Of a DNA stretch of 64,000 nucleotides, positions 11,161 to 20,931 are shown one piece after another. Position numbers and translations under genes: made by a program. The DNA comes from Neoscytalidium dimidiatum (Eukaryota > Ascomycota > Dothideomycetes > Botryosphaeriales > Botryosphaeriaceae): NCBI GenBank assembly GCA_037367355.1, contig CM074699.1:620001-684000 (forward strand), in the 5' to 3' direction. The notes beneath the pieces were generated by a model that was given only the letters and a program-made list of their open reading frames with translations, searched no databases and had not been told where the DNA came from. Every line of letters starts with the position of its first letter. The first letter of the stretch is position 1.

Positions 11161-12963
11161 TCAACGCAATCCGAAAATGGTGCCAAAGATGATGAGGGCA
11201 CCAGAGAGAACATGAATGATGAGATCGGAGCCGGACCGGAATAAATGGTGGATCCAACTCGCACTGCCGGGAAGGCTGAACCAAGGGTGCATCCAAGTCG
11301 CACCGTTGAGTCCACCTCCGACGTACAACGTTTGCGGAGCGCTGATCAAAAGCCTGGAGGTGTGCCTGCCGCCATAGCCAAAGTGTCCGAGAGTCGCCAG
11401 ACGTGCGCCTTCGTTAGCTGTCAGCCACAGCTTTTGCTCGGCCTCGGACCAGCCAGCGTACCAGAAGAGAGCGATGAGAGTGAGCAAGAACAGGATAAAC
11501 GGCCAGGTGAGAACGTGTAGACGAGTGCAGGGGGCCGAGAGGAGCTTGCGCATCTTCGCGACTTCGGTGGCTCTCTTTTGCTCTGCAGCGTGGACATCCA
11601 TCTTGGCCATCTTGGCCATCTCCTCCGCAGCGTGGACATCGATCTTGGCTTTCTCCTCCACGATCTGGATATCGATCTTGACCTTCGCCTCCATAGCCTG
11701 AACAACCGCCTTGGCCTTCTCGTCAGCAGATCGGATTTCCTCCTGAGCCTTCTCTTCAGCAGATCGGATGTGTTCCTGAGCCTTGTCTTTAGCAGACTGG
11801 ATTTCCGTCTTAGCTTTCTCTTCCACAGATTGAATGTCAGCCTTGGTCTTCTTCTCGACAGATTGGATGTCAGCCTTTGCCTTCTCTTCAGCAGACTGGA
11901 TGTCGCTCTTCGCCTTCTCCTCCACCGACTGGATGTCGCTCTTCGCCTTCTCTTCCACCGATTGGATGTCCTCCTTCACCTTCTGCTCGAGCTCGGTGAC
12001 CTTGACCTTCTTGGCTGAAAGGTTCTCGACGAGGACCTTGTTCTCCCAGAAAAGCTTCAGACGTTCCTCACGCTCGGCCGGGAACATTGCGATGGCCTGC
12101 TTCGCATCGTAGGGACCCGCCAGCGGATAGTTCCTCGAGACCCAGTCCTTGGAGATGTCGGGGTGCAGATCGGTGCCGGGGCGCTTGCTCCACCTCTCGC
12201 GCAGCTGCTCCGGAATGCCGCCAACGGTCCTGTCCATCATCGCGCGGTTGCCGTCAAACTGCGCGTCCCAGCGGTTCCTGCGGAAGTCTGGCTGTCCGTA
12301 GGGAGGGTCGCACAGGCGGAAGAGGCTCTCGTACTCGTTGCGGATGGATTTCATGGTGGGCGCGCTGGTGGGTTTGAAGGTGAATTCGAAGTTCTTCTCT
12401 TCGCCGAACTGCACTGGTGCAGGTTCGGTGTCGGCTGGTGCGTCGGCGAGCGCGTCGGCGAGCTCGCCGGCCAGGCTGGAGCTGGGTGCCTCCGAGCGAG
12501 GCTCTGCCTCTTGTGACTGGCCAAGAGAGCGGGCGGACTGGTGGGCGGCAAACTGGCGGTCCTCGATGTGCTTGAACCTCTTGGTCAGCTCGCCCAGGTT
12601 GGCCTTCAGGCCCTCGATGGTCTCGTCGTTTTCCCGCAGCCGGGAGGTGGTGCGGGCCAGCTCGAACTCGGCAGCAAGAGCCTTCCTCTTGCTCTCTTCG
12701 AGCTGCTTGGAGCTCTCCCGGCGCTCCGCTAAGATCTGGGCCTGAAGGCCCTCCGCTCTCTTGACCAGGTCGGCGGCCCTGGTCTCGGCCCTCTTGGCCC
12801 TTCCGTCGGCCTCGACGTACTTCTCCTGGCTCAACTTGAGAGCCGCTTCTGCAACACTGCTCCTCTTCTCGGCTAGGCCGAGTTCATTGGAGAGGTTTTT
12901 GTTCTCCTTTCGGAGAACCTGGTACTTGACCTCGAGGTCAGTGGTGTATTTGTTGGAAGGCAT
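11161..12963 (-). CDS. Long coiled-coil protein with 11-residue repeats and two C-terminal membrane segments
   Basis: 600 residues from the ATG at 12963; an upstream in-frame ATG at 13104 would add 47 unconvincing residues. An N-terminal coiled coil (about 5-140) is followed by an acidic Ala/Pro linker (about 150-185). A globular part (about 190-310) has 'FRLCDPPYGQPDF' and 'HPDISKDWVSRNYP'. Then come at least eleven tandem 11-residue units of the type K-x-D-I-Q-S-V-E-E-K-A (about 329-455). Two hydrophobic segments follow, about 482-503 ('FILFLLTLIALFWYAGW') and 578-598. The layout suggests a membrane-anchored protein whose amphipathic 11-mer helix lies on a lipid surface or forms a rod; this is inference. 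I do not recognise the family. No intron is needed. Confidence 0.75.
   Translation of the reverse strand: MPSNKYTTDLEVKYQVLRKENKNLSNELGLAEKRSSVAEAALKLSQEKYVEADGRAKRAETRAADLVKRAEGLQAQILAERRESSKQLEESKRKALAAEFELARTTSRLRENDETIEGLKANLGELTKRFKHIEDRQFAAHQSARSLGQSQEAEPRSEAPSSSLAGELADALADAPADTEPAPVQFGEEKNFEFTFKPTSAPTMKSIRNEYESLFRLCDPPYGQPDFRRNRWDAQFDGNRAMMDRTVGGIPEQLRERWSKRPGTDLHPDISKDWVSRNYPLAGPYDAKQAIAMFPAEREERLKLFWENKVLVENLSAKKVKVTELEQKVKEDIQSVEEKAKSDIQSVEEKAKSDIQSAEEKAKADIQSVEKKTKADIQSVEEKAKTEIQSAKDKAQEHIRSAEEKAQEEIRSADEKAKAVVQAMEAKVKIDIQIVEEKAKIDVHAAEEMAKMAKMDVHAAEQKRATEVAKMRKLLSAPCTRLHVLTWPFILFLLTLIALFWYAGWSEAEQKLWLTANEGARLATLGHFGYGGRHTSRLLISAPQTLYVGGGLNGATWMHPWFSLPGSASWIHHLFRSGSDLIIHVLSGALIIFGTIFGLR
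11600..11985 (-). repeat. Coding 33-bp minisatellite (11-residue units)
   Basis: The DNA repeats with a 33-bp period and encodes the K-x-D-I-Q-S-V-E-E-K-A units of the coiled-coil protein. Units near the N-terminal side are almost identical, while those near the membrane end have diverged, so expansion appears recent at one end. Confidence 0.9.
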
Positions 12964-14832
12964 TGTGGTGTGTGGAGAGAAGAGGAAAAGATCTTGGGTG
13001 GAGGATAAAGGAAGTTGGTTGTTGAGGAAAGGAAGAAAGGTGGGTGTGCTGAAAGCGGCGGCGAGGTTTTGTAGCATCGCATGTGCGCACAATAGCCACG
13101 CCAAGCCATTGTTGGGTCACGCACTTTCGCACAACAATAACAATAGCCATCATGCGACGGAAAATCTTTTCAGGCCACTTCCATCAGCATCATAATGGCC
13201 CAATGAGGAACCGCAATGACCCAATATTGTGCCTCTCCATTGTCACAATAGCGTTCATGCCCCGCTATCGAGCCAGCCATTGTTGGATTCAGCACCGCTT
13301 TTGACAATGATATAGCCTGTGAAATTTGGTCATCCAGGTGAAGTCCAAGTTTCTCGAGCCTGTATGAGCAGTTGAAGCAGCCGACCGGACGCAAGTGTTC
13401 ATTCACACACCTTTCGCAGGGCTACATTTGCGTCCTGAACGGCTGCTTCGACTCTCCATGTTTATCCTTGTTGTTCACAGAAGTGTGAATGCACATTTGC
13501 ATCCGTATGACTGCTTCAGCTCCGCACGTAACGATGTCCACTGCTCTGAAAAGAAATGAATGCACATTTGCATCCGGATGACCGCTGCAGCTCCCCATGC
13601 CGCTCCGTCAGCAGACAGGATGCCTCGAAGATTCCAAGCTCTTGATAGACATGATAGACATGAACATCCTCGCCATCGGCCTAAATGACGCGGTAGATAA
13701 GAAATGGCACGGAAAAAAAAGGAGCATATCTCGCAAAGCCTGCACGCCCAGCTCATCTCGAAGCAGCGGCTCCATAGAGCCAGACACGCGGCCCAGGCCA
13801 CCCACAATGTCCGCCAAAGAAAGGGTGCGAACCAACCACAAAAACCCATCCCGTACACACGCTTCCTTCATCCACGCCACAGCCGCATCGCGCGATGTTC
13901 GAACGCGCGGAGGGATACACGACGACGCCCGACGAAGGACAGCTTGGGGTTCGTGTTCTGGAGAGGGGACCGGGGGCAGAATTAAGCTCAAGCGCCACCC
14001 GGCACCAGCGTGGGGAACGCCCAGACGTTCGCCGACCTCGCTCGCCCGCGCCCGTCGCACACGCTGGGTCGTGCTCCTCTCGCTACTCGTTCCACCCCCC
14101 CCCCCCCTTCTTTCGCCCCCCAGCCGAGTCTTTCCCACCCGCCCGCCCTTGTCGCTCTTCGTTCCGCGACGATCCTATGTCGACGACATGCTCAGAACTC
14201 TCTCCGCGAAATCTCGTCTATAATTATCGTCGAAACGGATCGTGCTGAGGACTAGCCCTTCTCGCAAAAGCTAATTCGGTCATGCGCCTGGATGCCTGGT
14301 CTTGCTTGCAGACCCTGAGGAAACCGGCTTTTCTGCAAGCGTCCGAAAGTCATGCCAGTCTTGGCTGCCGAGAAGTTTATGAAATGCAAAAAAAGGGCTG
14401 ACAAAGGACATTGTGGGAAAAAAAAAAGCGTCTCGGTTCTGCCGGGCCGCGTGCATTGCCTTAGCCTGGTTTTCCTTGACAATTATTAGGGCCATCGACG
14501 AGGGGGCCGCATTCGGGTTGATCCTGTTTCACTTGTTAATTCCCAGCCAGAGAAGTTCAAATTTCATGCACTCATCAGTACGGCATCATAGTAGGCGTCA
14601 TTGCGAATACAGTCGTCGGCGAGCACCAACAAGAAGTAATCTAGCTACGAGCGACTGTAACCAGCGTAGAAGAAAAATGTTTACTGTGGTAATATCGAAA
14701 ACCAGCCGTCCCGCAAATTCATCCCTGAACGCCATCCACATTATTGAATCCATCCGATCTTGAGCCAGTTTAATCGCGGTTTATTCCATAAGTCGAACCC
14801 TTTTCCTTTAGAAGTTTTCAAGAGAAACAACT
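12964..14832. other. Intergenic region with dispersed short repeats
   Basis: No gene I can support. Frames of 176-208 codons around 13597-14223 lie on opposite strands, lack family features and are probably chance frames in GC-rich DNA. The left part holds several CCATTGTTGG-like and CAATAGC-like words and the 70-bp repeat cluster listed separately. A C12 homopolymer lies near 14095. Confidence 0.5.
13371..13605. repeat. Cluster of about 70-bp repeats, three direct and one inverted
   Basis: The core AATGCACATTTGCATCCG followed by a CTGCTTCAGC-like box occurs on the plus strand near 13421 (diverged), 13487 and 13559, with a period of about 70. It occurs once inverted at 13371-13408. The inverted copy and the first direct copy face each other over a spacer of about 15 bases, so a hairpin could form. 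Confidence 0.8.
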
Positions 14833-16011
14833 TTACAGCTGTCGGTCCTCAATGCCCTCGTCCTCAGCGACGACCTCCTTCTCCGTGTAAACCGGGGGTG
14901 CCTCGTCAGGGATTTCCTCCTTGACAGCAGCGTCCTCCTCATCAGCCGCAACAGCCGCGTAGCCGTTTCCGCGCCTCTGGTTGTACTTGACCCAAGCAAA
15001 GGCGATGACACAGCCAAGAAGCCAGCCTAGAGCATAGGTGAAGGCACCAATAGAGATACCGATAACGATGGGGATCATAATGCGGCCGATAGTGGCGAAG
15101 AAGCGAGCAAAAGGCCCGCTGCGGTGATGACGCATGATGCCATGGGGACCATGGTGCGGGCGGCGGTGGCCGGGAAGGTGACTGGGGCGCCCATCTTGCT
15201 CCTCAGCCTTGCCTGCGCCGTGAGGACGACTCTTCATGCAGCCGCCCTTGGCCCTGTTCAGGCCGCTCTTCATGCTCTGGATGCGGTCGGAGATCATGGC
15301 ACGCCACTTGCAGAGTACAGGCCAGCTCTGACACTCCTTGTCATTCTGCTGCGGCTTGGTTCCGTGGATGGGAGCAGCGGTGGTGATGGGCATGATGGAA
15401 ATGTCGCCCTCGGGGTGCTTGATGATCTTGACGGAGAGAGCCGGGACACCGATGTGGTGGGCCTCGAGGGACGAAAGTTGCAGAGTCATGGGGACGAGCT
15501 CATCACCGTCCGAGCCAGTGACCGAAGGGTCGATTTCCAGGGCATAGGCGGAGATGCGGAGAGGCTTGTCGGTGTACTTGCCAATGTTGGCACGGATGTC
15601 GGTCAGCGGGATGTCGGCGCGGACCTGGTAGACCGGAATAGGCTGAGGGATGGAGTCGAACGACGGCGGGTAGAGCTTGACGCCGTTGAGCTCGATGCTG
15701 TGGCCATCGACGACGGAGAAGTTCAGAAGCTATGGTGGTCGGGTTAGTAGCTGCTTCGCATGTTTCGACAAGGCGACCGAAAATGGACATACCAATGAAC
15801 TCTCGATGCCCTGCACCCACACCAGATCCTCGTCGGATGAGCCGGCAAAGGGGCAGCCGGGGCAGTCAAGGGTCAGGAGCTGGGAAGTTGTGTCGACGAG
15901 GTTGAATTCACGATCGGGGACCACGCCAGCGGTGGTGGAGGGAATGAGGAAGGCGGCGGAAGGCGCGGCGAGAGCAAGGGCGGCGCAGAGGCCAAGCGTG
16001 TGGGACTTCAT
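14833..16011 (-). CDS. Secreted or ER-membrane protein of the fungal DUF7728 type
   Basis: complement(join(14833..15729, 15793..16011)), 371 residues. It has a signal peptide (MKSHTLGLCAALALAAPSAAF) and a luminal domain with 'LDCPGCPF', 'DEDLVWVQGIESSL' and 'LYPPS'. A His-rich basic stretch (about 250-280) precedes one strong membrane segment near 'IPIVIGISIGAFTYALG', and the cytosolic tail is acidic. This order matches conserved fungal proteins carrying the uncharacterised DUF7728 domain; molecular function is unknown. The single 62-nt intron (GTATGT...CCATAG) joins 'ESSL' to 'LNFSVVDG' in phase 0. Type I orientation is predicted. The DUF assignment is from pattern memory. Confidence 0.8.
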
Positions 16012-17413
16012 GATGAGCCCAGAGAAAGCGGAGTCACGACGGCAGGAGAGACAGGATCCAGATGGCAGAGAAACAAAGGAAATGCGAGGCGACAGAGGCA
16101 GGTCGAGTGTTTTGGAGGCGTGGAGTGATGGACCAGACAAAGGCAGGGCGGCGAGCGGCGAGTAGCGGGCTGGCGGGCAGCTTCCTTATGCGCGCGGACA
16201 AGTGCCTGGCACACTGGCCTGGCGGCTGCTCAGCCCCGATCACGTGAAGCGCTACGCGTCATGGATGATCGTCGCCGGCGTCCGAGCGGAGCGGCAGCCA
16301 GTGCCCACACGCCCGCCCTCCTCCAGAGTCCTGATAGCCAGCCACCCCCCAAAGTGCCCCCCCGGTTGGCCGTTTCACGATGCGTTTCACCGCGCACCTG
16401 CTCATCCATCACGCCTGATAGCTGCGCGCCGCGCTTGCCCGCCAGCCGCCTGCCTCAATCGCCCGCCATCATCCGTTGCGCTCCGCTGCGCTCCACTGCG
16501 CACCCACTGCACCCTCCTCGCCCCGCTAAGCCGCGCGGTTGCACAGCGCAGACGAGCAAATTGCGATGGGTCGGCATTCGTCAACCACCCTCCCCCGGCC
16601 CTGCCCCGTGCAGCCAAGCCTACGTGGTCTTATCCTTATCGCCGGACGCCTGGCCGTTTCCAACTGATGGGCCCCCGGCAACGAAGCCAAACTGCACAAT
16701 AAACTCAACCTCTGCATCTGCCCGGCATCCTGCCGTATTGACAGGGAAAAGAACAGCCACGAATACGGAAACCCTGCACGACCGTGCCCATCTCAACTCA
16801 AAAGATTCGGTACATACGCCCTCGAGCGTTTGTTAGCTTCTTAGTCGGTGTGTTTTGAGGACCGACCGCCGACCGCCGACCAACCAACGCTTTCCTGTCC
16901 CTGTTACTTTTCCTTAACTTATAGCACCACCCAGATGCCCTTTCTTTGAATTGTCCTGACCTAGATAGGCCTCTGGCAAGGCATCTTTGCTCTCTCTTCT
17001 GCGACATGCCGCCTTGCTCGACGTCGCCGACGGCGTTTCGGACTTTTCGGAGTAACTAGAGCTGCCACACAGTTGACACGGTTTGAGCGAAGGATGCAGC
17101 CCACTGCGAAGTCCAGAGCGGCATGCTGGTCGCACAGTTTGGCTGCTACCTAATGCTATATGACGCCATTTCTTAATGCTCACACCGACATCCGTTTCAC
17201 CTTGGCACTGCAGTCTTACAGCACACTTCCAACTTTTGACGTCTGGACTTTCGGTTAGCCGTCGCCTATTCTTCCTTCTCAATACTCAAATCCAGGGGCT
17301 GCAAGGGATTCTTCAGGTATCATCTTGTTTTCCCAGGCTCCAGTTGCCCTAATGCGATCTGTTGATGGTTTGCAGAAGTGGGCCACGGCACTCTTCTTCC
17401 AACGCTCGAACAC

Positions 17414-17437
17414 TTTTTTTTTTTTTAAAAAAAAAAA
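17414..17437. repeat. T13A11 homopolymer palindrome
   Basis: An uninterrupted T run joined directly to an A run, followed by a GAA-rich stretch. It is the second of three such elements in the window. Confidence 0.9.
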
Positions 17438-17870
17438 GAAGAAGAAGAAAAGAGAAGCGATCCACATGATACAAATGCTCGGAGCCTATCATGTACGCAG
17501 CAAGCTCTCTCCAGCCGATGTAACCAGCGCAACCCATCTAGGACCGGTCAGCCATGCGAGGAATGAATGCGCGCCGCATCGACGGCTGGTTGGAGCCATT
17601 CCACTCATGAAGTGTTCTTCGCTCATGCTCCAATGTCAACTCAGTCTTGCAGCTACCACGAGAATACACCAGAGCCATAGCATTTGTCAAGGAGTAACAG
17701 CAAAGCCACAATCTCAAGCACCAAACCGTTTCCGCATCGAAAGATGAGACTGCCGAAGTGCCAAGCCCGGTAAGATCCGCAGCAGAGCTTGCTTCACTAT
17801 CGCCTGCCCTAGCCTCATCCACCAAAACGGATGAACGGTCAGACGCTGCACGATAGACAGCCCAAAGACC

Positions 17871-17876
17871 AAAAAA
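17871..17876 (-). terminator. RNA polymerase III terminator of tRNA-Leu
   Basis: Six T residues on the minus strand, 8 nt after the discriminator base of the tRNA gene, matching the T-run stop signal of Pol III. Confidence 0.8.
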
Positions 17877-17884
17877 GATAATGA

Positions 17885-18050
17885 TGAGAAGAGTGGGACT
17901 CGAACCCACGAAGGTTTCCCAACTAGTAAACCCTGTCTTCGGGACTCTTTTCAGAAGACCTGAAACTAGCCTATGATGTTGTTAGATGAGTGTTGAGGTG
18001 GGAGTTGTGTTTACTGGTGACTTACGCCATAACCACTCGGCCATCTTCCC
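17885..18050 (-). tRNA. tRNA-Leu (anticodon CAG) with a canonical intron plus a spliceosomal-type intron
   Basis: Read on the minus strand. The acceptor stem is GGGAAGA (18050-18044) paired with TCTTCTC (17892-17886), followed by discriminator A at 17885. The D arm carries the A box TGGCCGAGTGG; the T arm carries the B box GGTTCGAGTCC with a perfect GTGGG/CCCAC stem. The anticodon stem is CTAGT (17969-17965) with ACTAG (17927-17923), and the loop TTCAGGT gives anticodon CAG. A73, a long variable arm and the D-arm pattern all fit leucine. Two insertions must be removed. A 30-nt intron at 17958-17929 sits after position 37 and can pair with the anticodon, as usual. A 55-nt insertion at 18025-17971 lies between positions 25 and 26, begins GTAAGT, contains CTAAC and ends CATAG. 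Without removing it no anticodon arm forms. See findings. Confidence 0.85.
17971..18025 (-). other. Spliceosomal-type 55-nt intron inside the tRNA gene
   Basis: GTAAGT at the 5' end, a CTAAC branch-like word 11 nt before the 3' end, and a CATAG 3' end. Length and signals match the protein-gene introns in this window. It splits the tRNA between the D stem (C25) and G26. A 4-bp TATG/CATA pairing is the only hint of a bulge-helix-bulge alternative, and no flanking helices are seen. Confidence 0.7.
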
Positions 18051-18829
18051 TGGTCGTTGGAAAGCGCCTCGCCCGCATATGTCAAGAACAAATACTCGGC
18101 ATGAACGCTGAGATTTCGGCCTTTGCTCGAAAAGTGTGCGGGTGGACTGCAAATATTTATCCTCACGGACCTTTTCCTCCACTTGCCGAGCTTGTTCCGC
18201 GCCCCACGGCCCGATCTCCGGTCTCTCCCCTACATCATACTATCCTCACTGTTTTTGGGAGACTTCACACAGAAAGCAACAATTCTAGACTGTTAGTTTG
18301 CAGACACCCGCCGAGTATGAGGCCCGAGACTTCTTACTTTGTGAAGGCCTACATGGAAGGAAGTGTTCTGCCCTCGGTAAGGAGAAGAACTTGTGTGCAG
18401 ACTCTGCGCAGGGAGGACCGAAAAAACGTATCCGGATTGCTGGGTTGCGCTAGAGCTCGTGTTTCTCACAACATATTCAAGCTTCTGCACGTTATTGCGG
18501 ATTAGGCATTCGTTTAATGAAATTCCGCATCGGTAAGTTCCTAACATTTTCCATTGCTGCCCTTGTTCTACGCCCTCCCCTTCTTCGGAATTGACCCCGC
18601 AACTTGACATTCGCACAAGGTCTCCATTGTGGCTTCTTCATTGTAAAAGACCAGAATTCTTTTTAAGATGGCATTCTGCACTACAGGTCATCCCCTCGTG
18701 GTCCGCATAAGTCCGCCTTCACTGTCCATTCCTTAATTTCTACGCTTTATTTAACAGGTTCTTCCACCCCATCTGTAAGCGTCGTCATCCGGGATTCCTT
18801 CTTTCTGATTCAACACCCCTGGAACGACC
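18051..18829. other. Intergenic: tRNA 5' flank and promoter of the CBM18 gene
   Basis: No gene recognised. A TTATTTAA word near 18745 is a weak TATA candidate for the chitin-binding gene. Confidence 0.4.
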
Positions 18830-20683
18830 ATGCTCAAAAAGATGTCTTTTGTTTTTCCTTGGAGCGTCTTGCTCTTCACGCGCGTTTGCTATGGGCAATT
18901 TTCCTCTCCCTTTCCCTCGGCCTCATATCCGCCAGGTCCGGGGCCTCGAACTATCGGTAATAGCACCTACACCATCCTGTGCGAGCAGGTGAATCCAAAT
19001 GAGCTTGCGCCTTACGTACCCAGCCATATTGCAACGGCTATTAAGGACATCGATGCTTGCATGGCCCTATGTGACAACTTTGGGGATACCTGCGAAATTG
19101 CCCTTTGGGATCCTGCTCAAGCTAACCCATGCACTCTTCTTACTGCTGTTCCTCCTGCGCAAGCACCGCCGGCTCCAACTGGACGATGCTATGCAGCAAA
19201 GATCCGTGGAACGCTTCCGTCTCCGGTCTCATTTCCCGTATCGTTCACCCCGGGACCTGCAAGTTTTCTGTCCAATGGTCTTATACCCACCAGCAGTTTC
19301 CTATCTTTTCCTTCCATTCCAGCCGATAATCTTTCTTTGCCACTGGTATCTAGTTCCGCCTCATCAGAATCGACTTCTACATCTACCTCTGAGTCTCAAG
19401 TAGCTACGTCAACATCAACCGACTCTGTGGCATCATCTTCTTCTTCTGAAAACGTAACCTCAACATCCTCCTCTACTGAGGAAGAAACTTCAACATCCTC
19501 CTCTTCTATTGAGGGAACCTCGATATCCACTACCACCACGTCATCAACGCCCACTACCGAGAATTCCACCAGTACCACCTCTTCCACGCAGCCGGAACGC
19601 ACCAACGCTCTCTGCGGTCCTGCATGGCCCGACATTTCAATCAGAGACTGTCCTCAAACCGACCAGACCTGGGGCCGCTGCTGCTCACGCTTTGGCTTTT
19701 GTGGAAACGAGACCGCATACTGTGGATATGGCTGCCTTACTGGGTTTGGATCATGCGACACGCCCGCAGAAGACTCGCCCGTTCAGCCTTCATCATCTGC
19801 TGTACCCACCGCTGCACAATCGTCAACTGCAGCGCAACCAATAGCTAGCTTACCGTTCCCCGTTTGGTCTGCCGCTCCTTTTTACGAATCATACTACTGG
19901 CTACCTATCCCTCAGCCTGCCGCCGTGTTTCCAAGCTGGGCCATTGCTACTCCACCTCTTCCCATTATTCCCACGCCTGCAGCGCAACCCACAAGCCAAT
20001 TCATTCAATCATCGATCGGAATCGTGTCATCGCCCTTCTTCATTGCTCACTCAGTCCCATTTTCATCGCCGAATTTCTTCTCATTCCCCCTTCCTTCTGC
20101 GATCTCTATTACGCCCAGCAGGAGGCCCAGCCCGATGCTTCCCAACCCACCGGTGGTTGATCCGAGCACCGGTGTTCCATCCTCGGGTATCCTGTTGCAG
20201 ACATCTTTTGCACAGACACCAAGCCCGGTTACGCCAAACCCACCGGTCATCGAGGCCAGCACTGGTGCTCTGAACTCCGACCTTATTTTGCCAGTAGAAT
20301 CCGCGCAGAACCCGAGCCTTGCCACACCAAGCCTGTCAATCATCGAAGCGAGCTCTATAGTCGCAGACTCTCCGGATCTTTCCGACGTCACTAGCACTGC
20401 CATTGAATCCATCCAGCCCGCTTCCATTGACACACCTTTCGCCGCTTTATCCGCCCCAACTGACTCGAGCATCTCTGCGTCTCTCTCGGAGTTCGAGGAG
20501 GCACCGCTCGTCTCATCTACTCCTGCGCCTTTTAGCGCGGGTGCAGGCTCTTTTCAGTCTTTGCTTCCTGGGACTTCTTCAGCTTCGCCAATTCCGGTGG
20601 GCCCGAATCCACCTGTTGTTGAACACAGCCCCATTTCCAGTCCTTACGCTTCTGGCAGCGCCACAGTCAGCTTCGTTGCATAA
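18830..20683 (+). CDS. Secreted chitin-binding protein (CBM18) with an N-terminal Cys-rich domain and a Ser/Thr/Pro stalk
   Basis: 617 residues in one exon. The signal peptide covers about 1-23 (ends 'CYGQF'). A Cys-rich N-terminal domain (about 40-125) contains 'CMALCDNFGDTCEIALWDP' and resembles PAN/apple-like modules of fungal wall proteins. A Ser/Thr-rich stretch follows (about 175-255). A hevein-type chitin-binding domain at about 261-308 has the pattern C-x-C spacing ending 'CCSRFGFCGNETAYCGYGC'. The long C-terminal half is Ser/Pro-rich with imperfect repeats of the form 'NPPVV(D/E)xSTG...'. No GPI signal or catalytic domain is seen. It probably binds cell-wall chitin, which could shield hyphae from plant chitinases; this role is inference. 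The start at 18830 gives a good signal peptide, and Met5 is an alternative. Confidence 0.82.
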   Translation: MLKKMSFVFPWSVLLFTRVCYGQFSSPFPSASYPPGPGPRTIGNSTYTILCEQVNPNELAPYVPSHIATAIKDIDACMALCDNFGDTCEIALWDPAQANPCTLLTAVPPAQAPPAPTGRCYAAKIRGTLPSPVSFPVSFTPGPASFLSNGLIPTSSFLSFPSIPADNLSLPLVSSSASSESTSTSTSESQVATSTSTDSVASSSSSENVTSTSSSTEEETSTSSSSIEGTSISTTTTSSTPTTENSTSTTSSTQPERTNALCGPAWPDISIRDCPQTDQTWGRCCSRFGFCGNETAYCGYGCLTGFGSCDTPAEDSPVQPSSSAVPTAAQSSTAAQPIASLPFPVWSAAPFYESYYWLPIPQPAAVFPSWAIATPPLPIIPTPAAQPTSQFIQSSIGIVSSPFFIAHSVPFSSPNFFSFPLPSAISITPSRRPSPMLPNPPVVDPSTGVPSSGILLQTSFAQTPSPVTPNPPVIEASTGALNSDLILPVESAQNPSLATPSLSIIEASSIVADSPDLSDVTSTAIESIQPASIDTPFAALSAPTDSSISASLSEFEEAPLVSSTPAPFSAGAGSFQSLLPGTSSASPIPVGPNPPVVEHSPISSPYASGSATVSFVA

Positions 20684-20931
20684 TCATTTACTGGCTACTT
20701 GCACAGCTTTGGCTTCTTTATGTTTCTTGATAATCACAGAAGTGGACTGCACAGCACGTCCTTTGCTCCGGGGCGCCCTCACGATTATACGGTATCGATT
20801 TCGGCTTTCTCTTCTATCGGCACTCTGAAGCCTAATTCACAAAACCAGTAGTATCTGTTTTTCTTGTTTATACACTTGACCATTCGTCTACTTAGGAAAT
20901 TGAGCCGTGGCGCTTGATGTGCTATCCCTCA

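Larger units (their letters stand above)
16012..17884. other. Intergenic region between the DUF7728-like gene and the tRNA
   Basis: About 1.9 kb. Frames of 166 and 191 codons near 16202-16836 lie in C-rich DNA and resemble nothing known; they are treated as chance frames. A T13A11 palindrome lies at 17414-17437. Confidence 0.45.

Noticed and set aside
16261..16836. 191-codon frame upstream of the DUF7728-like gene
   Set aside because: C-rich DNA, no motif, overlapped by another open frame; most likely promoter DNA.
17971..18025. Archaeal-type bulge-helix-bulge explanation for the extra tRNA insertion
   Set aside because: Only a 4-bp TATG/CATA pairing is possible. No inner or outer helix forms, while donor, branch and acceptor signals are all present.
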